This document shows, piece after piece, positions 1-5,432 of a stretch of DNA of 8,499 nucleotides. The stretch is from Cyanobacteria bacterium Co-bin13 (lineage in GTDB: Bacteria > Cyanobacteriota > Cyanobacteriia > Phormidesmidales > Phormidesmidaceae), in contig JACVRP010000141.1 in assembly GCA_014534385.1 (NCBI GenBank), positions 1 to 8,499 on the forward strand, written 5' to 3'. The first letter of the stretch is position 1; the number at the start of each line of letters is the position of its first letter. Below the pieces are notes generated by a model. The model had not been told where the DNA came from and ran no database searches. It was given only the letters and a program-made list of their open reading frames with translations. A program made the position numbers and the translations under genes.

Positions 1-291
1 GATTTGGATCCAGCAGAGGCAGCATCTCTGGGGCCCTTTCTGCAGCAAATTTCTCAGGCCATTTCAGAGGCTCTAGGGGCAGAGCGGGTCTATGTTGGCC
101 TTTGGGTTGATCAGCCGCCTTACCATGTTCATTTTGTGCTGCAGCCCCGCTATCCGGGCAAAGCTGAGCTGGGCCTCAAAGGGCTAGAGCTACAGGTATT
201 TCGCTCGCTCGGCAAACCTCCTAGCGCGGCTGAAATGGCCGAAGCCGCAGGCAAGCTCAAACAGCATTTGCAGTCCCAACCCCAGCACTAA
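1..291 (+). CDS. HIT-family (histidine triad) nucleotide-binding protein, C-terminal part
   Basis: The gene is cut by the window start and only its last 96 codons are present, with the frame open to position 1. HIT proteins are nucleotide hydrolases or transferases that attack the alpha-phosphate of substrates such as AMP-lysine, ADP-sulfate or Ap4A. The call rests on the block HVHFVLQPRY, which lines up with the Fhit-type HxHxHxxPR signature preceding the C-terminal helix. The first two histidines, including the middle nucleophilic one, are kept, but the third is replaced by valine. The block sits about 42 residues into the visible part and is followed by a helix-forming tail that ends in HLQSQPQH. 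dtd starts 10 bp downstream on the same strand, so the two are probably co-transcribed. The exact substrate cannot be inferred, and the Val substitution leaves the enzymatic activity uncertain. The TTG at position 4 is unlikely to be the true start because a HIT domain needs more N-terminal sequence. Confidence 0.75.
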   Translation, partial: DLDPAEAASLGPFLQQISQAISEALGAERVYVGLWVDQPPYHVHFVLQPRYPGKAELGLKGLELQVFRSLGKPPSAAEMAEAAGKLKQHLQSQPQH

Positions 292-301
292 AGGCAGGCC
301 A

Positions 302-760
302 ATGCGCGTCGTGATTCAACGAGTTCTGGCTTCCAGCGTCTCTGTAGAAGGTACTGCGGTCGGTCAGATCAACCGGGGCCTGAATCTGTTAGTGGGCATT
401 GCCTCGACCGACACCGAAGCCGACCTGGACTGGATGGTACGCAAGTGCTTGGACCTCAGACTATTCCCGGCGGAGGAAAGCGATCGCTGGGACAAATCCG
501 TGCAGGATATCGGCGGCGAGCTTCTGGTCATCAGCCAGTTCACGCTCTACGGCGACTGCCGCAAAGGCCGCCGACCTTCTTTTGATCAAGCCGCTTCTTC
601 AGCCCAGGCAGAGGCGCTGTACGACCAGTTTGTCGACAAGCTGCGGCAGAGCGGCCTGAGAGTGGAAACAGGCCGCTTCGGAGCCATGATGCAGGTCCAT
701 ATCGAAAACGATGGGCCAGTGACCCTGCTGCTGGAGCGGTCAGCCGCGGTAGACAGCTAA
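302..760 (+). CDS. dtd: D-aminoacyl-tRNA deacylase (DTD)
   Basis: This 152-residue protein has the normal length of bacterial DTD. DTD hydrolyses D-aminoacyl-tRNAs (such as D-Tyr-tRNA) and mischarged Gly-tRNA(Ala) in the cytosol, protecting translation from D-amino acids. The sequence opens with the typical MRVVIQRVLASSVSV. It carries the active-site block SQFTLYGD at residues 78-85, then RKGRRPSF at 87-94, FGAMM at 126-130 and the Gly-cis-Pro motif GPVT at 138-141, which reaches across the dimer interface to enforce chiral selection. All motifs are intact. The ATG at 302 is well placed: it follows the HIT stop by 10 bp, and purine-rich AAAGG/GGCAGG lies just upstream. The gene is probably co-transcribed with the HIT-family gene. 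A HIP1 octamer lies inside the gene at 480-487. Identification is secure. Confidence 0.96.
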   Translation: MRVVIQRVLASSVSVEGTAVGQINRGLNLLVGIASTDTEADLDWMVRKCLDLRLFPAEESDRWDKSVQDIGGELLVISQFTLYGDCRKGRRPSFDQAASSAQAEALYDQFVDKLRQSGLRVETGRFGAMMQVHIENDGPVTLLLERSAAVDS

Positions 761-764
761 GCAA

Positions 765-804
765 GACTTATCAATTTTCAATAAGCCATAAGTCAGATCT
801 TTTG
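765..804 (+). terminator. Possible weak terminator hairpin after dtd
   Basis: GACTTAT at 765-771 and ATAAGTC at 788-794 form a perfect 7-bp inverted repeat with a 16-nt loop, starting four bases after the dtd stop. TCTTTTGATT follows at 798-807. The position and the short T-run suit an intrinsic terminator for the HIT-dtd unit, but the stem is AT-rich and the loop is long, so it would be weak. Confidence 0.3.
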
Positions 805-877
805 ATTAGCGGACTGTGTAGGGTTGGGCTAAAGTAAATAAGAATTGCTCATTATTAAGTTTTTCTTAAACTGCTCC

Positions 878-1684
878 ATGTCTGACTCAGCATTCGAGCT
901 ACCGCAATCATCGAAGGGTTTGGTCCGAGCACCTAAGGTTGCACCTATCAAAGCAGCTCCAGGGGCAACCCTCTTTTGCGACTTTGACGGTCCTATCGTC
1001 GATGTTTCTGATCGCTACTATGCCACCTACCGCATGGGGCTAGAACACATTCGAGCGGTCAGCCCGGAGCAGGGATCGAGCATGCCCATTCGCTACCTTT
1101 CCAAAGGGCAGTTCTGGACCTTCAAACAAAACCGGGTGCCCGATCGGCAGATCGCTTTGTGGTCTGGCCTCGAAGGAGAGCAAATTGATAGCTTCCTGAG
1201 TCACGTCGCTCAGATCGTTAACCAGCCTGCATTGCTTCACCAAGACCGGCTTCAGCCTGGCGTGCGACAGTCTCTCAAGCTGCTGCGCTGTCACGGCGTT
1301 CGGGTGGTGCTTGTGACGCTGCGAGCACCAGAACAGGTGATCGACTTTCTCGAACAGCACCACCTAGATTGGGCCTTTAGCGGCCTCTACGGCATGTCTC
1401 AGGCAGAGGCTGCCTATGCCAACCAGGCCAATCATAAAATCCAGCGGTTGCGAGATGCGATCGCAGACCAGCACCGCCACGGCTACAGCACCCAAGCCTC
1501 ATGGATGATTGGCGACACCGAAGCCGATATCATGGCAGGCCAGTCTGCCGGACTGCCCACCGCAGCTCTTACTTGCGGCATTCGCAGCAACAGCTATCTA
1601 AAAGCCTTTCGACCCACCGTGCTACTGTCTGACCTCCGGAGCGCTGCCCAGCATATCATTGACCCGCTGGTTTTGCGGGTGTGA
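878..1684 (+). CDS. HAD-superfamily hydrolase (phosphoglycolate-phosphatase-like)
   Basis: The protein has 268 residues from the ATG at 878. It shows the four HAD motifs in order: motif I DFDGPIVD (nucleophile Asp35 and acid/base Asp37), motif II Thr147 in VVLVTLRA, a candidate motif III lysine at Lys187, and motif IV GDTEAD (212-217). The following AGQSAGLPT is typical of the phosphoglycolate phosphatase/beta-phosphoglucomutase branch. The roughly 100 residues between motifs I and II are probably a cap domain. HAD enzymes of this kind dephosphorylate small metabolites in the cytosol, but the substrate cannot be read from sequence. An in-frame TTG at 845 would add 11 hydrophobic residues. I prefer the ATG because those residues precede the poorly conserved N-terminal leader, and the region before the ATG is AT-rich with a small hairpin (855-869). 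No clear Shine-Dalgarno sequence precedes either start. The gene stands alone, 117 bp after dtd, and converges with mreD. Confidence 0.88.
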   Translation: MSDSAFELPQSSKGLVRAPKVAPIKAAPGATLFCDFDGPIVDVSDRYYATYRMGLEHIRAVSPEQGSSMPIRYLSKGQFWTFKQNRVPDRQIALWSGLEGEQIDSFLSHVAQIVNQPALLHQDRLQPGVRQSLKLLRCHGVRVVLVTLRAPEQVIDFLEQHHLDWAFSGLYGMSQAEAAYANQANHKIQRLRDAIADQHRHGYSTQASWMIGDTEADIMAGQSAGLPTAALTCGIRSNSYLKAFRPTVLLSDLRSAAQHIIDPLVLRV

Positions 1685-1697
1685 TTCCACGGGCACA

Positions 1698-1753
1698 ATT
1701 ACATTGCACCTGTAGAGACGTGATTAATCGCGGCTCTACAGGTGCAATGTAAT
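1698..1753. repeat. 56-bp near-perfect palindrome between convergent genes
   Basis: The arms at 1698-1717 and 1734-1753 are exact 20-base reverse complements. The 16 central bases continue the same dyad around a centre between 1725 and 1726: only A1718/G1733 mismatches and T1721/G1730 forms a wobble pair. The inner core contains GATTAATC flanked by CG and the GTAGAG/CTCTAC block. From memory, palindromes with a GTAGAGACGcGATTAATC core recur many times between genes in cyanobacterial genomes, so this may be a REP- or MITE-like dispersed repeat. It lies 13 bp after the HAD stop and 7 bp from the mreD stop, where its transcript would form a long hairpin on either strand. No T-run follows on either side, so it is not a classical intrinsic terminator, though it could block read-through or protect 3' ends. 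Confidence 0.85.
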
Positions 1754-1760
1754 CACGCTG

Positions 1761-2342
1761 CTAGGAGGATAAATCCTGGGGGGCATAGCGCTCCCACCAG
1801 CGGTTCAGCGGATAGTACACAGCCGGTGCCCAAAGGCTGCTCAAAATTGCCGAGCTTAGGGCGACTCGCTGATGAAACTGCCAAATTTCGCCCAGAGATG
1901 GGTAGAGAGAACTCTCAGAAAACAGCCGATCGAGGCTGACCTGAAGCGCCATCACCGTTTCAGCTACCACCGCCATGCCAAATACAATCAGCGCAATCGA
2001 AACAATGTCTTCCTGAATGTAGCGCTGCTTTTGCAGTCGGGCCGTCAAGATACCGACCACAATTAGGCTGAGCGTATGGGTAGGGTGAGGTGCCGTCATC
2101 GCATCTTGCAGCAGACCTACCACTAGACCTGCGATCGCACCCTGAGAAGGCGTCCGCTTGACGCTCCAAGCAACAACCCAAATCAGAACCCAGTTAGGCA
2201 CGACTCCCAGCAGCTCCATCCCTGGAATGCGGCTGGGGGATAAAATCAAACACAGCAGAACAGATCCCACCGTCACCGAAATGTTGAGCCAGCGCTGACG
2301 GGGAGAAACCGGAGTTGGGGGCAGGTTAAGCGGAGAAGTCAT
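1761..2342 (-). CDS. mreD: Rod shape-determining protein MreD
   Basis: MreD is a small inner-membrane subunit of the elongasome, linking MreB/MreC to RodA-PBP2 peptidoglycan synthesis. The 193-residue product is strongly hydrophobic, with about six predicted membrane segments near residues 18-35, 44-61, 67-79, 89-103, 111-132 and 161-178. The stretch GLVVGLLQD (72-80) matches the family's conserved GxxxGLLxD loop. Its ATG overlaps the mreC stop in an ATGA arrangement (2339-2342), so translational coupling is likely, and no independent Shine-Dalgarno sequence is evident. It is the last gene of the mreBCD operon, and its stop lies 7 bp from the 56-bp palindrome. A HIP1 octamer lies at 2131-2138. 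MreD sequences diverge quickly, so the assignment rests on topology and motif plus its place directly after mreC. Confidence 0.93.
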   Translation of the reverse strand: MTSPLNLPPTPVSPRQRWLNISVTVGSVLLCLILSPSRIPGMELLGVVPNWVLIWVVAWSVKRTPSQGAIAGLVVGLLQDAMTAPHPTHTLSLIVVGILTARLQKQRYIQEDIVSIALIVFGMAVVAETVMALQVSLDRLFSESSLYPSLGEIWQFHQRVALSSAILSSLWAPAVYYPLNRWWERYAPQDLSS

Positions 2343-3142
2343 GGTCTGGCGGAGTTCCTGCCGCTATCCGAATCAGGTGCCAGCGGGTCATCAACCGTTT
2401 CACTGGCTTCAAAAGGATGAATAACGACCCACTCCAAAACCGGCAGAGGTGAAGACAGCTGAATAGTGGCCTCTGGCGCAGGGCTTTTGGATAGGTCTAG
2501 CGATTCAATGCGGCCAATGGGAATGTCTCGCGGAAACAGGCGACTGTAGGAAGAGGTAACCACCACATCTCCTGGCTTCACATCGGGAGACTTGTCAAAA
2601 AACTCCATAATCACCCGATTGTTAGACTGGCCTCGCACATAGCCCATAATCCGGCTACGGCTAACCTTTGCGCCCACTCGGCTGGTAGGGTCGCTTACCA
2701 GCAAAACTCGGCTGGTGCTGGGAGAAACCGCCACAATCCGGCCCACCAGTCCTCCAGGTCCAGTCACTACATAGCCAGGTTTAACCCCTTCACGGCTACC
2801 CCGGTTGAGAATGGCCTGCTGCCACCAGTGATCCGCGCTGCGACCGATAACAGCCGCTGGAATAGACACGCTTGATTGAGCATCTTCATACTCAACCAGC
2901 TGACGCAGCGAGCGATTTTGGCTTTCTAGCTCAACCAGGCGCTGCTGCAGTTCCAGGACATAGCTACTCTCCAAGCGCTCCTCCCGGCTAATACCAGGCT
3001 GTAGCGGTCGGGTCACCCAGTGGTAGGCTTCGGCCAGCACAAAACCATCGGTTTGGCGGAGGACAACAGCAGAACCAACAGCCAGGAAAATTAGTCCTGA
3101 TTTCAGAGCGTGTCGATTCCACCAACGGCGCAGGGCAAACAT
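2339..3142 (-). CDS. mreC: Rod shape-determining protein MreC
   Basis: MreC is a bitopic periplasmic scaffold that dimerises and activates the RodA-PBP2 cell-wall synthase. The 267-residue product has a short basic cytoplasmic N-terminus (MFALRRWWNRH), one membrane segment at about 14-29 and a coiled coil at about 52-86 (ERLESSYVLELQQRLVELES). Two beta domains follow, starting at the family's conserved ILNRGSREGVKPGYVV/GGLVGRI block (111-136). The acidic, low-complexity C-terminal tail (about 250-267) is probably disordered. I start at the ATG at 3142. A TTG immediately before it would add one Met and cannot be excluded. The gene lies 33 bp after mreB and overlaps mreD by 4 bp, so the three form one operon. 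The product is of normal length for cyanobacterial MreC. Confidence 0.95.
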   Translation of the reverse strand: MFALRRWWNRHALKSGLIFLAVGSAVVLRQTDGFVLAEAYHWVTRPLQPGISREERLESSYVLELQQRLVELESQNRSLRQLVEYEDAQSSVSIPAAVIGRSADHWWQQAILNRGSREGVKPGYVVTGPGGLVGRIVAVSPSTSRVLLVSDPTSRVGAKVSRSRIMGYVRGQSNNRVIMEFFDKSPDVKPGDVVVTSSYSRLFPRDIPIGRIESLDLSKSPAPEATIQLSSPLPVLEWVVIHPFEASETVDDPLAPDSDSGRNSARP

Positions 3143-3175
3143 CAAAACTTACAGCAGCTAAAAGGTCATAACCGA

Positions 3176-4216
3176 CTAGAGACCAGATCGTCCGCTAAAG
3201 ACGCGACCCATCTGGGTGAAGTTCTCCAGCACCAGACCTGTCCCCAACACTACACAGCTCAGAGGATCAGCTGCCACATGCACAACAATGCCTGTCTCAT
3301 GGCTAATCAAAGTATCGAGCCCCTTCAGCAGAGCACCCCCCCCTGCCAACATGATGCCGCGATCGATAATGTCGGCAGCCAGTTCAGGAGGCGTGCGCTC
3401 CAGCGTGCGCTTAACGGCTTCTACAATCACTGACAGTGGTTCTGCCATGCTTTCACGGATTTCTGCACTCTTAACGGTCACTGTCCGGGGCAAGCCCGAC
3501 AGCAGGTGCAGACCCCGCACATCCATGGCAATGTCATTGTCGTCAGGATTGGGGTAGGCAGATCCGATGGAAATCTTGATCTCCTCAGCAGTACGTTCCC
3601 CGATTACCAGGTTGTGTACTTTCTTCATGTACTGAGATATAGACTCGCTCAGCTCATCGCCAGCGACTCTGACCGATTCACTCAGCACCGTTCCCTGCAA
3701 ACTCAGGACCGCGACCTCAGTGGTCCCACCTCCGATATCGACGATCATATTGCCTGTCGGCTCAGCTACCGGCAGCCCGGCTCCAATGGCAGCCGCCACT
3801 GGCTCATCGATCAGGTACACCATACGAGCACCCGCTTGTTGAGCCGCGTCCATCACTGCCCGCCGCTCAACCCCGGTAACGCCACTGGGAATGCCAATCA
3901 CAATGCGAGGAGACACCAGCGTTCGGCCTTCATGGACCTGCCGGATAAAGTGCTTGAGCATTAGCTCAGCGGTATCGAAGTCGGCGATTACCCCATCTCG
4001 CAGAGGCCGCAGAGCAACCACGTTGCCAGGCGTACGACCCAGCATTCGCTTCGCTTCTTCTCCAACCGCCAGGGGTTTTTTCTCGGTTCGATCAATCGCC
4101 ACTACAGAAGGTTCCTGCAGGACGACCCCTTTGCCAGACACATACACCAGGGTATTGGCTGTTCCCAGATCAATACCCATATCCCTTGAAAACGAAAAGC
4201 GGTCGAAGAGAGCCAC
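3176..4216 (-). CDS. mreB: Rod shape-determining protein MreB (bacterial actin)
   Basis: MreB is the actin-like ATPase whose membrane-attached filaments orient elongation-mode peptidoglycan synthesis. From the GTG at 4216 the product has 346 residues. It shows the phosphate-1 motif DLGTANT (16-22), the connect block DEPVAAAIGAG (138-148), the phosphate-2 motif DIGGGTTEVAV (160-170) and the adenosine motif GGGALLKGLD near the C-terminus. All are intact. The start is ambiguous: an ATG at 4252 would add 12 residues (MPVRQVLGTLPP). I favour the GTG because the resulting VALFDRFSFSRDMGID matches the usual cyanobacterial N-terminus, a short amphipathic stretch just before DMGIDLGTANT. AGGGA also lies 11 bases upstream of the GTG, while nothing resembling a ribosome-binding site precedes the ATG. 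It is the first gene of mreBCD, transcribed from the long region shared with divergent ssb. Confidence 0.96.
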   Translation of the reverse strand: MALFDRFSFSRDMGIDLGTANTLVYVSGKGVVLQEPSVVAIDRTEKKPLAVGEEAKRMLGRTPGNVVALRPLRDGVIADFDTAELMLKHFIRQVHEGRTLVSPRIVIGIPSGVTGVERRAVMDAAQQAGARMVYLIDEPVAAAIGAGLPVAEPTGNMIVDIGGGTTEVAVLSLQGTVLSESVRVAGDELSESISQYMKKVHNLVIGERTAEEIKISIGSAYPNPDDNDIAMDVRGLHLLSGLPRTVTVKSAEIRESMAEPLSVIVEAVKRTLERTPPELAADIIDRGIMLAGGGALLKGLDTLISHETGIVVHVAADPLSCVVLGTGLVLENFTQMGRVFSGRSGL

Positions 4217-4353
4217 AGGTGGTAACGTCCCTAAAACTTGGCGAACAGGCATCTAATTCCGATGCCGATGTGGATTCTATTACGATTCGTATCGAGCCGT
4301 CTAGTAAGACATGAATCCTTTCTCAAAGAAAAAGGCAGGATTTCAGGATTAAT

Positions 4354-4381
4354 GCTAATAAACTTTCCCGTTTTTATTAGC
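4354..4381. repeat. 9-bp perfect inverted repeat upstream of mreB
   Basis: GCTAATAAA (4354-4362) and TTTATTAGC (4373-4381) are exact reverse complements around a 10-nt spacer. On the plus strand TTTTCT follows, which resembles a terminator, but no plus-strand gene precedes it. It could equally be a protein-binding dyad in the mreB promoter or a hairpin in a long mreB leader. It lies 138 bp upstream of the GTG start. Confidence 0.5.
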
Positions 4382-4433
4382 TTTTCTAAAAATTGTCCTT
4401 CCAGGCTTCCCGGTATACGGCCCTAGACCTCCC

Positions 4434-4498
4434 TGATGAAGCCCAGTAACTGAAAAAGTTCCCATTTTTTTTGCTGTTGGGTAAATTGGGGCTCATCA
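4434..4498. other. Possible folded RNA element or long-range stem upstream of ssb
   Basis: TGATGA (4434-4439) plus GCCC (4441-4444) can pair with GGGC (4489-4492) plus TCATCA (4493-4498), giving a 10-bp stem with a single bulged A4440. Inside the 44-nt loop, AACT/AGTT (4448-4460) and CCCA/TGGG (4461-4481) could form two small hairpins, a three-way-junction-like layout. The inner stems are only 4 bp. It may be chance or part of a leader of either gene. Confidence 0.25.
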
Positions 4499-4539
4499 AG
4501 CAGAGGTCTCCCTCTACAATGCTTTAATGAATGCTTCTC

Positions 4540-4545
4540 TATAAT
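4540..4545 (+). promoter_or_regulatory. Consensus -10 box just upstream of ssb
   Basis: A perfect TATAAT ends 13 bases before the ssb ATG. No good -35 hexamer lies at the normal distance (the bases near 4517-4522 read CAATGC). If used, transcription would start near 4551-4553 and leave a leader of only about 6-8 nt without a Shine-Dalgarno sequence. A second, weaker TACAAT lies at 4515-4520. Confidence 0.4.
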
Positions 4546-4558
4546 TCCCCAATTCCCC

Positions 4559-4924
4559 ATGAGTATAAACGCTGTAACTTTAGTAGGGCGGGCCGGGGGT
4601 GACCCGGACGTCAAATACTTTGAATCGGGCAATGTGGTCTGCAATCTAACCTTGGCCGTCAAACGCCGCAGCCGCAACAGCGATCAGCCCGACTGGTTTA
4701 ATTTAGAGATTTGGGGACGCAACGCTGAAGTGGCGGCAAACTATGTCCGTAAGGGCAGTTTGATCGGGGTAAGTGGCTCCCTCAAGCTAGAAAGCTGGCA
4801 GGACCGGGCTACGGGAGCGACGCGATCGAAGCCGGTAATTCGGGTAGACCGACTGGAATTGTTGGGCTCTCGGCGCGACAGCGAGTCTTCGGCCTCAGAA
4901 AACTTTGCAGACGATGAGTTTTAG
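4559..4924 (+). CDS. ssb: Single-stranded DNA-binding protein (SSB)
   Basis: SSB coats single-stranded DNA during replication, recombination and repair and recruits partner proteins through its acidic tip. The 121-residue product is one OB fold: MSINAVTLVGRAGGDPDVKYF at the N-terminus, WFNLEIWGR (47-54) with DNA-stacking aromatics, NYVRKGSLIGVSGSL (61-75) and W80. A very short, Ser-rich linker (about 105-114) leads to the acidic tail FADDEF. The tail ends in Phe, as the SSB-tip rule requires, although the usual DDIPF is reduced to DDEF. The short linker fits the roughly 120-residue SSBs of cyanobacteria. The ATG at 4559 fits the family start, but it is preceded by AATTCCCC repeats rather than a ribosome-binding site. 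The stop overlaps the convergent small gene by 4 bp. Confidence 0.95.
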   Translation: MSINAVTLVGRAGGDPDVKYFESGNVVCNLTLAVKRRSRNSDQPDWFNLEIWGRNAEVAANYVRKGSLIGVSGSLKLESWQDRATGATRSKPVIRVDRLELLGSRRDSESSASENFADDEF

Positions 4925-5208
4925 CCCAAAATCTCACAGCTGTTCCAGGTGGGATACGGCATTACCCGCACTTTCCCTTCAGAGGGAATGTCTAGCTTGG
5001 CTACACCACTGGCCCCATTGATGATTAAGTGCTGCCTCAAAAACCCCCTGGCTTCTTCTAGGGAGTTTAGGTAGTAATTGATCACATAGAGGTAGGGCTT
5101 AAGCTGATTTGCCCGTGTGGGAGCCAGTTCCCACATGGTTAGCCTGACCCCACTTGGCCGCTCTGAGATGCGGAAATGGAGGATATGATCGGAGGCTAGG
5201 GCGTACAT
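4921..5208 (-). CDS. Small conserved-looking protein of unknown function
   Basis: I do not recognise this 95-residue protein. It is soluble, with no signal peptide, membrane segment or cysteine pair. An N-terminal beta-like stretch (SDHILHFRISERPSGVRLTMWEL) is followed by a likely helix rich in Tyr and Asn (PYLYVINYYLNSLEEARGFL). The C-terminal half is beta-rich, with two Gly/Pro turns, and ends WNSCEILG. The evidence for a real gene is a good start (ATG at 5208 preceded by GGAG four bases upstream), balanced amino-acid composition, lack of a competing frame, and a stop placed exactly against the ssb stop with a 4-bp tail-to-tail overlap. A dyad (5270-5289) lies about 62 bp upstream and could be an operator. 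The convergent layout gives no functional link to ssb. Confidence 0.65.
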   Translation of the reverse strand: MYALASDHILHFRISERPSGVRLTMWELAPTRANQLKPYLYVINYYLNSLEEARGFLRQHLIINGASGVAKLDIPSEGKVRVMPYPTWNSCEILG

Positions 5209-5269
5209 GATGCTCCAAGAAGACTGTAGATGGACGACGTTAATCCTTAAGCTCCCCGACTGCGACTAC

Positions 5270-5289
5270 GTTAAGCGTAATGGCTTAAC
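5270..5289. repeat. 7-bp inverted repeat, candidate operator
   Basis: GTTAAGC (5270-5276) and GCTTAAC (5283-5289) are perfect reverse complements with a 6-nt spacer, inside the 224-bp spacer between the small minus-strand gene and lnt. No T-run follows on either strand, so a protein-binding dyad fits better than a terminator. A related CTTAAGC half-site occurs at 5246-5252. The rest of the 5209-5432 spacer shows nothing else I can support. Confidence 0.35.
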
Positions 5290-5432
5290 ATTCTGGAACT
5301 TGCCCAAGACCCGCTGAAACTTCACCCGAATCAAATATATAGTCACAAGCTTAATTCGCCAATAGATCTTCTTTAACTCTTGCCGTTTCAAAACACAAAC
5401 GTAGGCAATTTAGCGGAAACAGCACCATTCTG

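Larger units (their letters stand above)
4253..4558. promoter_or_regulatory. Gene-free divergent regulatory region between mreB and ssb
   Basis: About 306 bases contain no credible gene and must carry the promoters of the mreBCD operon (leftward) and ssb (rightward). The region is AT-richer than the flanking genes. It holds a 9-bp inverted repeat (4354-4381), a bulged long-range stem (4434-4498) around a run of eight T (4465-4472), two AATGCTT direct repeats 12 bp apart (4518, 4530), and two tandem AATTCCCC copies (4543-4558) directly before the ssb start codon. I could not identify a convincing -35/-10 pair for mreB. Confidence 0.6.

Noticed and set aside
540..764. Minus-strand open frame inside dtd (74 codons).
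   Set aside because: It lies wholly antisense to the secure dtd gene, with an Arg/Ser/Gly-rich composition typical of a shadow frame.
1040..1363. Minus-strand open frame of 107 codons inside the HAD gene.
   Set aside because: It is antisense to a gene with four intact HAD motifs and shows no recognisable domain.
1698..1753. The palindrome as an ordinary intrinsic terminator.
   Set aside because: No run of T follows the dyad on either strand, and the stem is far longer than typical terminator hairpins.
3110..3964. Several plus-strand open frames of 107-152 codons across mreB.
   Set aside because: They are antisense to mreB, have low-complexity Ser/Arg/His-rich translations and no family resemblance. 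mreB itself is certain.
4423..4677. Minus-strand open frame crossing the ssb start.
   Set aside because: It overlaps the conserved N-terminus of SSB in antisense and has a basic, featureless translation with no motif or supported ribosome-binding site.
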